From positions 1 through 18,264 of the forward strand of contig RKRU01000146.1 in assembly GCA_007571225.1 (NCBI GenBank): 18,264 nucleotides of DNA. The letters are read 5' to 3'. Every line of letters begins with the position of its first letter. Positions within the stretch are counted from its first letter, which is position 1. The DNA comes from Nitrosopumilaceae archaeon (GTDB lineage Archaea; Thermoproteota; Nitrososphaeria; Nitrososphaerales; Nitrosopumilaceae). The position numbers and the translations under genes are program-made. The notes beneath the pieces were generated by a model, which searched no databases, was not told the origin of the DNA, and saw only the letters and a list, made by a program, of their open reading frames with translations. Shown here one piece after another: positions 13,334-18,264 of this stretch.

Positions 13334-13954
13334 TTATGCTGCATTTGCGAGTCTGTTGTTAACCTCGTCCCAGTTGACGACATTCCACCATGCCGCAATA
13401 TAGTCCGGTCTTTTGTTCTGGTAGTTGAGATAATATGCGTGCTCCCATACGTCACAGCCCAAAAGAGGTACTAGTCCTTCTGTTCTCGGACTGGTTTGGT
13501 TTGGCATGGGTTTGTACTCGACATTTTTAGTCGAGGGGTTGTATACGAGCCATCCCCATCCGCTGCCCTGAATCACGGCAGTCGTAGAGGAGAACTTCTC
13601 TTTAAAGTCGGCAAAACTACCAAAGGAGCTGTTGATTGCATCTGCAACCGCTCCTCCGGGTTCTCCACCGCCATCTGGCTTCATATTGTTCCAGAAGAGT
13701 CTGTGGTTGTCATAGCCTCCTCCGTTGAAGTTAATTGCACTCTTCTTGTCCTCAGGCACAGAACTCATGTCTGATAGAATCTCAAGAATATCCATATCCT
13801 GAACCTCGGCAGGACACGAGTCCAAGGCCGCATTCAGTTTGGTTGTGTATGTCTGGTGGTGTTTTGTGTGGTGAATCTCCATGGTTCTGGCGTCGATATG
13901 TGGCTCTAGTGCGTCGTACGCATATGGCATCTCAGGAAGTGTGTATTTTCCCAT
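13334..13954 (-). CDS. sod: Superoxide dismutase (Fe/Mn type)
   Basis: Removes superoxide in the cytoplasm. Seen: the N-terminal motif [13 protein letters not shown] with the first His ligand, NHRLFW with the second, and [10 protein letters not shown] with the Asp and last His ligand; all four metal ligands are present. Gln in MPNQTSPR sits where Mn-type enzymes carry their active-site Gln, so Mn or cambialistic use is plausible (inference). The GGHxNH pattern is GGYDNH here; the changed residue is not a ligand. The frame opens three codons earlier (ATG at 13963), but the ATG at 13954 is about 27 bp from a TATA-like box and aligns with the family's MxxYTLPxLPYAYDAL start, so it is preferred. 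Length is about 206 residues. Confidence 0.95.
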   Translation of the reverse strand: MGKYTLPEMPYAYDALEPHIDARTMEIHHTKHHQTYTTKLNAALDSCPAEVQDMDILEILSDMSSVPEDKKSAINFNGGGYDNHRLFWNNMKPDGGGEPGGAVADAINSSFGSFADFKEKFSSTTAVIQGSGWGWLVYNPSTKNVEYKPMPNQTSPRTEGLVPLLGCDVWEHAYYLNYQNKRPDYIAAWWNVVNWDEVNNRLANAA

Positions 13955-13975
13955 ATTCTGCATCGACTGCTACAC

Positions 13976-13985
13976 AATTTATTAC
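13976..13985 (-). promoter_or_regulatory. TATA box of superoxide dismutase
   Basis: The minus strand reads GTAATAAATT, centred about 27 bp before the ATG at 13954 and only 18 bp before the ATG at 13963. The spacing supports a leaderless message starting at the second ATG. Confidence 0.45.
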
Positions 13986-14040
13986 TTTACCGTCTGTACC
14001 AGTAGTTGGAAATGTGTTTTTCAGGATGTATGTATGGTTT

Positions 14041-14124
14041 GTAACTGTCTACGGCCTGCGTAAACGATTTGTCAAATTTGTGTCTAGAATCGGTCATTTC
14101 GGCGTGGGAGATGTAGACGGTTAC
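14041..14124 (+). mobile_element. 84-bp MITE-like element, copy 2
   Basis: Aligned with the reverse complement of 1795-1878 without gaps: 70 of 84 positions are identical by hand count. Ends are GTAACTGTCTAC (14041-14052) and GTAGACGGTTAC (14113-14124), complementary at 11 of 12 positions with the remaining pair G-T. At one terminal position both arms differ from copy 1 in a way that keeps the pair (T-A to C-G). The flanking 8-mers (TATGGTTT and TATCAGAA) do not match, so the target duplication has decayed or was lost. It starts 2 bp past the stop of the restriction-modification gene. Confidence 0.78.
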
Positions 14125-14126
14125 TA

Positions 14127-17100
14127 TCAGAATCTGTACAGTCCGGTCTTTGCAGCCTTCCAGTCTTTTGGCTCAAACTCTGCAGGCAGCCCTTCTGCCA
14201 TGATGCGGTCTGATTCCACCCCTACGTATACGAGGCGCTCTATGCAGGCAATAACATCTTCTTCAGACATGTCTTCACATGGAAGGTTTGTAATGCCGCT
14301 TGCCTTGTCAGTCGACATGCCATAGCGGTCGACAAACCATGCAATCGGTGTGCGACCGTTCACTGTATATGATATAGTGGGAATGTTATCAAAGACCAAT
14401 ACACCGTTTAGGTATATCTTAGTGGTATCTGCAAGACGCTTGTTCTTGCCGTCTGCTGTCTTGATCGTTCTTGAACCGAACTTTATTTTTTGAACGATCC
14501 CAAATCGGGCCTTTGGCCTGCAAAGATTATAACGCGGACATATCTCATAATTGAGATGGAGTTCGGCAAGTTTTTGGCCTACATCACGAAACGCCCCAAA
14601 GTCGGGCGCCATGGGGATGCGCGGCAGTTCTTTTGTTAGATTGCTGGCAAACTTGGCGCGGTACTCTGGATGGTGTAGTATTCCGTATATGTAGTGAAAG
14701 ATGTCTTTTCTGGTTATTGTGTTGTCGTTGTAATGTTCGCGGTATTCTGAGAGTGCTTTCGTGGTGATGTTGTCGGATCTTTTGTCATTACTATCGTAAA
14801 TATAGAGCGGGAAGCATTGTCCGTTTTTTACAATTTGTAGGTCTGGTGTGACATCTGTTATGAATAATGAAAAATTACCCGTAAATTTGTATGGTACACA
14901 AATCACCTGATTTTTAGAGTCTGGATTCGGGAAGAATGATGGGATTCGGTAAACTGAATTGAGAAACATACGGTCTAGGTACATGTATTGTTTGAAAAAT
15001 GGCCTGTACAAGGCTGTGCGTATGTTTTTCTTGCTAAATTGTGGTTTGGTTTTGGCTTTTAACAATCTGATTATAAGATCTTCGGTGTATGCGGCCTGCT
15101 TGGTATGTGTATCTGGGTTCTTTGGATCCTGTGATGCACAATATTTCACATGGCGCATCATGTTCTTTTCAACATTTTTTCTGGACGTATTGTAGATCCA
15201 TGCATCCCGATTTGTTTTTATTCCGTTAGAATATGATTTGAATATGGCATGTCCCTCACTGCCACGCTTTACAGAATCACTCCCCATCACCAGATACCTG
15301 TAAAAGGAGTCGTCACGCTGATCTACCCAGTCATGATGTTTGTCGGGTGTAATTAGTTGCCAGTCGGTGATTCCGGTAATTGATTTCAGCTCATGCACTC
15401 GATCACGCTTATCTTGCCCAGAGTAATATTTTGATTCTAATGATTTGTACTGAATTAAACACTTGTTCTTTTTTGGATTCTTTACCAGAATTATGATCGC
15501 AATTGGCGTACGTGTTCCTCCGGCACTTTGTCCTTTGTATTCGAATATGTTGCGTCCATCTCCGGTGATTCTTCCATTGCCTCTTAAGTTAAAACACCAT
15601 ATGTCGGTAAACTCTTTTTCGAAACAGGCGCGAATACCGGATGCCGCTTCGGATTTTACAAAACTGCCATTGGTCACAAACGCTATGACTCCAGATTCTC
15701 CTATGCGGTCACTGGCCCACCGCAGAGCGCGTACGTATGAGTCGCGCAGTGATGTCTTTAACTTGACACCGGAATATTTTGCATATGTCTCGGCTATGCG
15801 ACTGTCAATATGGGGATACTTTGTGTTGGCGTTGTCTTCTGCAAATTTTTCCTGTTTTGCAGAGTACGGCGGATTGCCCACAATGACGGTAATTTTGGAG
15901 TTGCGCTGTCTCTCAATCTGCCTTTTCGGACCTGCTAGCAGGTGCTCATCACCCCACTCGCCTATCTCTTTGCTGCTGAACGTGTCGTTGAACACTATTC
16001 CAGAGAATGGTTCGTATTCGCCATCATCATGTTCTTCTTGCGTGCGCGAGTGATATACCATCTCACAGTTGACTGCACCGATATAGTACGCCAGCAGGAT
16101 TATCTCGTTGGCGTGCAGTTCCTCTTTGTACTTGCGCGAGATATCCTCGTCTGTTATCAGGTTTAGATCCCTGCTCATAAGCCTGGCCAGAAACGTACCG
16201 GTGCCTGCAAACGGATCTATGATGTTGATATTCTTGCCAGTGAGTCCCCTGCCGCCAAACTCCCTTTTTAAAACATGATCCGCACTTTCAAGTATGAAAT
16301 CGACAACCTCCACGGGGGTATACACTATGCCTAGCCGCTCTGCTGTCTTTTCCAGGGCGATCTTGAAGAAATCGTCGTATAGTTTTCGCATCAAGTTCTG
16401 GCGGCCTGCATCCGTTGAAATGTCGCTTATCCGTTCCTCAAGTGACTTGTAAAACTCCTCTAGTCCTTCAAGCTCCGCTTCAAGGCCGTGCCCGCCTAAA
16501 ATGTTCACCATCTTGCTCATGGATACTGATACGGGGTTTTCTTCAGTGAACCGCCCGCCGTCAAACAGGGCATTGAATATGCGGGCAGTCACCATGTGCT
16601 GTGAAAGCATGTCGATACAATCGTCACGGGTCAATCCGTCGTTTATGATTGCCTTGAGACTCTCATGAAACCCGTCAAACTCGTCAGCGGGCGCACCGTC
16701 TGTTATGATCCCTGCAATTCTGGCCTTTATACTGCCTGTTACCGTAGCGACATCCTTGGCCCATGCCTCAAGATACATCCTGCGGCCCACCTTGTCGACC
16801 AGCCTTGCACGTATGGCGCTAGCAGGTATCTCGCTGTTGCCCACGCGTATGGTTCCGGTTGTACGGTCCTCTGGATAAACGATACCGTCTTCTCCTATGC
16901 CGCCCATGATCAGGTGGTCATCTACAAGGCCGGTCATCTCACCTGCATTGTCGTCGGCTATGGCCGGACCTGCGGATCCCTCCACCTTTTGTTTGATGGC
17001 ACGTATTGCAATGGACGTATCAAGACGGTCGTCGTGAGATCGCAGGGCAGTCAGCACATCCCAGACTGCCTCATAGTCCTCGCTGCTGTCTAGCATCTCG

Positions 17101-18264
17101 TGTGCCTCCACGCCGGACGAGACTCCTACTGGTATGATTACATAACCGTACTGCTTGCCCGGTGCCGTTCTTAGCACTCGCCCCACTGCTTGGATGATCT
17201 CCACCTGTGATCTGCGCCTCTCCATGAAAATTACCGAATCTAGACTCGGTACGTCCACGCCTTCAGAAAGGCATCGGGCGTTGGATACTATGTGACAGAC
17301 CGTGTCGTCTTTAGCACTCTCCTCCAGCCACTTCAATACGCGCCTGCGATGTCCAGCGTTTTGCCGACCGTCGACATGATCCACCATGCACCGGAATTCG
17401 TCGCCGTCAATGTAGTTTTCAACCGTGTTGGAAAAGTTCTCCTTGATCCTCTCGGAGTCTTTTACGCGGTTTGTAAATGCAATTGCCTTTTGCAGGCTTG
17501 GAACGGAACCGTCGATCTTTGGGTCCTGCAGGGCCCTGTAGCAGCCAATCCACTTTGCGGCATCATTCAGCTTTATCTCGGCCGGTATGTCCCTGAGCGT
17601 TTCTGGTATGTGTTCTTTATCCACATGCATTACTATCACACGGTAGTCTGACAGCAGGTTGAGGTCTATCGCCTCTGAAAATTTCAGTTTGTATAAGGTG
17701 CGGCCGAATTTTTCGCGATCGTCCATTGAGTATATCCTTATGTCGTTCTGGGCCGCCTTGTCCTTGGCGGCCCTGTTAAAAGTTCTGGGCGTTGCAGTCA
17801 TGTAAAGGCGTTTTTTGGCAGGAACCGCGCCATTGTCGTGGATGAGCTGAAATGATGACCTCTCCTCTTCTGACTCGTCTGCATATTCGGCCCCCACGGT
17901 GCGGTGGGCCTCATCACATATTACGAGATCAAATACCAGTTTTGCCTTCTTCTGGGCCGAGGCTACTGCTTTGAGTGACTGATATGTGGAAAAGACTACA
18001 GTCATCTTGTCCGGGTTTGCCGCAACTACTGATCTTTTCAGCTGCTTTGATATTGCAGTCTCGTCTACGGTGACGCCGATCTGCAGGCCCTCGACACTCA
18101 GATCATCGTTGTTCTTGCCGGCCTCTGAATCTGAGCACACGCCTATGTATCTGTGTGGGATGAGCCGCTGTTCGGACCAGTGTTGCAGGGTCTGCCTGAG
18201 CAGTGATATGGATGGCACTAGATACAGGACGGTTTTACCACGGCCCGCAATCTTTTCGGCTATG
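14127..18264 (-). CDS. Type ISP-like restriction-modification enzyme: helicase plus N6-adenine methyltransferase (open at right edge)
   Basis: Single-chain restriction-modification protein. Type ISP enzymes (LlaGI/LlaBIII kind) join nuclease, SF2 helicase, N6-adenine methyltransferase and target-recognition domain (family knowledge). In frame from the edge: GRGKTVLYLVPSISLLRQT, helicase motifs DEAH (in VICDEAHRTVG), TATP, and SEGVDVPSLD with QAVGRVLRTAPG. A linker follows, then methyltransferase motifs YTPVEVVDFIL, DPFAGTGTFLARL (about residue 668 from the GTG at 18218) and GNPPYSAKQ (about 779). The C-terminal part has NGRTPIAWFVDRYGMSTDKASGI, typical of this family's recognition end. The GTG at 18218 is an internal Val; the frame stays open to the edge, so the P-loop and any nuclease lie outside. 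G+C falls sharply in the C-terminal half. Confidence 0.88.
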   Translation of the reverse strand, partial: IAEKIAGRGKTVLYLVPSISLLRQTLQHWSEQRLIPHRYIGVCSDSEAGKNNDDLSVEGLQIGVTVDETAISKQLKRSVVAANPDKMTVVFSTYQSLKAVASAQKKAKLVFDLVICDEAHRTVGAEYADESEEERSSFQLIHDNGAVPAKKRLYMTATPRTFNRAAKDKAAQNDIRIYSMDDREKFGRTLYKLKFSEAIDLNLLSDYRVIVMHVDKEHIPETLRDIPAEIKLNDAAKWIGCYRALQDPKIDGSVPSLQKAIAFTNRVKDSERIKENFSNTVENYIDGDEFRCMVDHVDGRQNAGHRRRVLKWLEESAKDDTVCHIVSNARCLSEGVDVPSLDSVIFMERRRSQVEIIQAVGRVLRTAPGKQYGYVIIPVGVSSGVEAHEMLDSSEDYEAVWDVLTALRSHDDRLDTSIAIRAIKQKVEGSAGPAIADDNAGEMTGLVDDHLIMGGIGEDGIVYPEDRTTGTIRVGNSEIPASAIRARLVDKVGRRMYLEAWAKDVATVTGSIKARIAGIITDGAPADEFDGFHESLKAIINDGLTRDDCIDMLSQHMVTARIFNALFDGGRFTEENPVSVSMSKMVNILGGHGLEAELEGLEEFYKSLEERISDISTDAGRQNLMRKLYDDFFKIALEKTAERLGIVYTPVEVVDFILESADHVLKREFGGRGLTGKNINIIDPFAGTGTFLARLMSRDLNLITDEDISRKYKEELHANEIILLAYYIGAVNCEMVYHSRTQEEHDDGEYEPFSGIVFNDTFSSKEIGEWGDEHLLAGPKRQIERQRNSKITVIVGNPPYSAKQEKFAEDNANTKYPHIDSRIAETYAKYSGVKLKTSLRDSYVRALRWASDRIGESGVIAFVTNGSFVKSEAASGIRACFEKEFTDIWCFNLRGNGRITGDGRNIFEYKGQSAGGTRTPIAIIILVKNPKKNKCLIQYKSLESKYYSGQDKRDRVHELKSITGITDWQLITPDKHHDWVDQRDDSFYRYLVMGSDSVKRGSEGHAIFKSYSNGIKTNRDAWIYNTSRKNVEKNMMRHVKYCASQDPKNPDTHTKQAAYTEDLIIRLLKAKTKPQFSKKNIRTALYRPFFKQYMYLDRMFLNSVYRIPSFFPNPDSKNQVICVPYKFTGNFSLFITDVTPDLQIVKNGQCFPLYIYDSNDKRSDNITTKALSEYREHYNDNTITRKDIFHYIYGILHHPEYRAKFASNLTKELPRIPMAPDFGAFRDVGQKLAELHLNYEICPRYNLCRPKARFGIVQKIKFGSRTIKTADGKNKRLADTTKIYLNGVLVFDNIPTISYTVNGRTPIAWFVDRYGMSTDKASGITNLPCEDMSEEDVIACIERLVYVGVESDRIMAEGLPAEFEPKDWKAAKTGLYRF

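Noticed and set aside
14041..14124. Integron attC site interpretation of the 84-bp elements
   Set aside because: Length and inverted ends fit loosely, but the core-site consensus (RYYYAAC/GTTRRRY) is not met at the ends, no integron integrase or cassette array is present, and copy 1 has an 8-bp target duplication.
1795..14124. Composite transposon carrying the whole ribosomal and FtsY block
   Set aside because: The genes are core chromosomal ones in archaeal order, and copy 1 has its own target duplication on both sides, showing it inserted alone.

Overview
The window looks like chromosomal DNA of an ammonia-oxidiser-type archaeon (Thaumarchaeota/Nitrososphaerota, probably Nitrosopumilales or a Cenarchaeum-like relative). 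The evidence is the archaeal spc-type gene order (uL18, uS5, uL30, uL15, SecY, AdkA, DUF106/EMC3-like, Cmk, Cbf5/TruB), the archaeal pair prefoldin-alpha/FtsY, TATA-box promoters placed for leaderless mRNAs, frequent TTG/GTG starts and heavy ATA use. The lineage below phylum is inference; no rRNA or marker phylogeny is available here.

Layout. 1-1790 is a mobile or decayed zone: the C-terminal part of an IS630-type transposase open at the left edge, a C-terminal scrap of an rve/IS3-IS481-type transposase, a very AT-rich stretch, and a small secreted/membrane protein with three near-perfect internal repeats. 1795-1878 is an 84-bp inverted-repeat element with an 8-bp target duplication. 1897-9289 is one long minus-strand block: ribosomal proteins, SecY and nucleotide kinases, then Cbf5 and a secreted Ser/Asn-rich protein. 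Most genes overlap by a few bases, and a 26-codon reading frame with stop/start overlaps at both ends fills the gap between adkA and DUF106. 9458-13172 is a second minus-strand operon: prefoldin alpha, then FtsY, then ornithine carbamoyltransferase. FtsY is enlarged to 792 residues by a repetitive acidic C-terminal half and ends in a basic, membrane-binding-like tail. 13334-13954 is a Fe/Mn superoxide dismutase with its own leaderless promoter. 14041-14124 is a second, inverted copy of the 84-bp element. 14127 to the right edge is a single-chain helicase/N6-adenine methyltransferase of the Type ISP restriction-modification kind, whose N-terminus lies outside the window.

How it fits together: the central 12 kb is housekeeping. 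It covers translation, membrane protein targeting and insertion (SecY, FtsY, DUF106), H/ACA-guided pseudouridylation, nucleotide phosphorylation, arginine synthesis and oxygen defence. Accessory DNA flanks it on both sides, and the two 84-bp elements sit in opposite orientation almost exactly at the two junctions. The most unusual items are the 84-bp element pair, the FtsY architecture, the concealed adkA-DUF106 reading frame, and the compositional mosaic inside the Type ISP gene.
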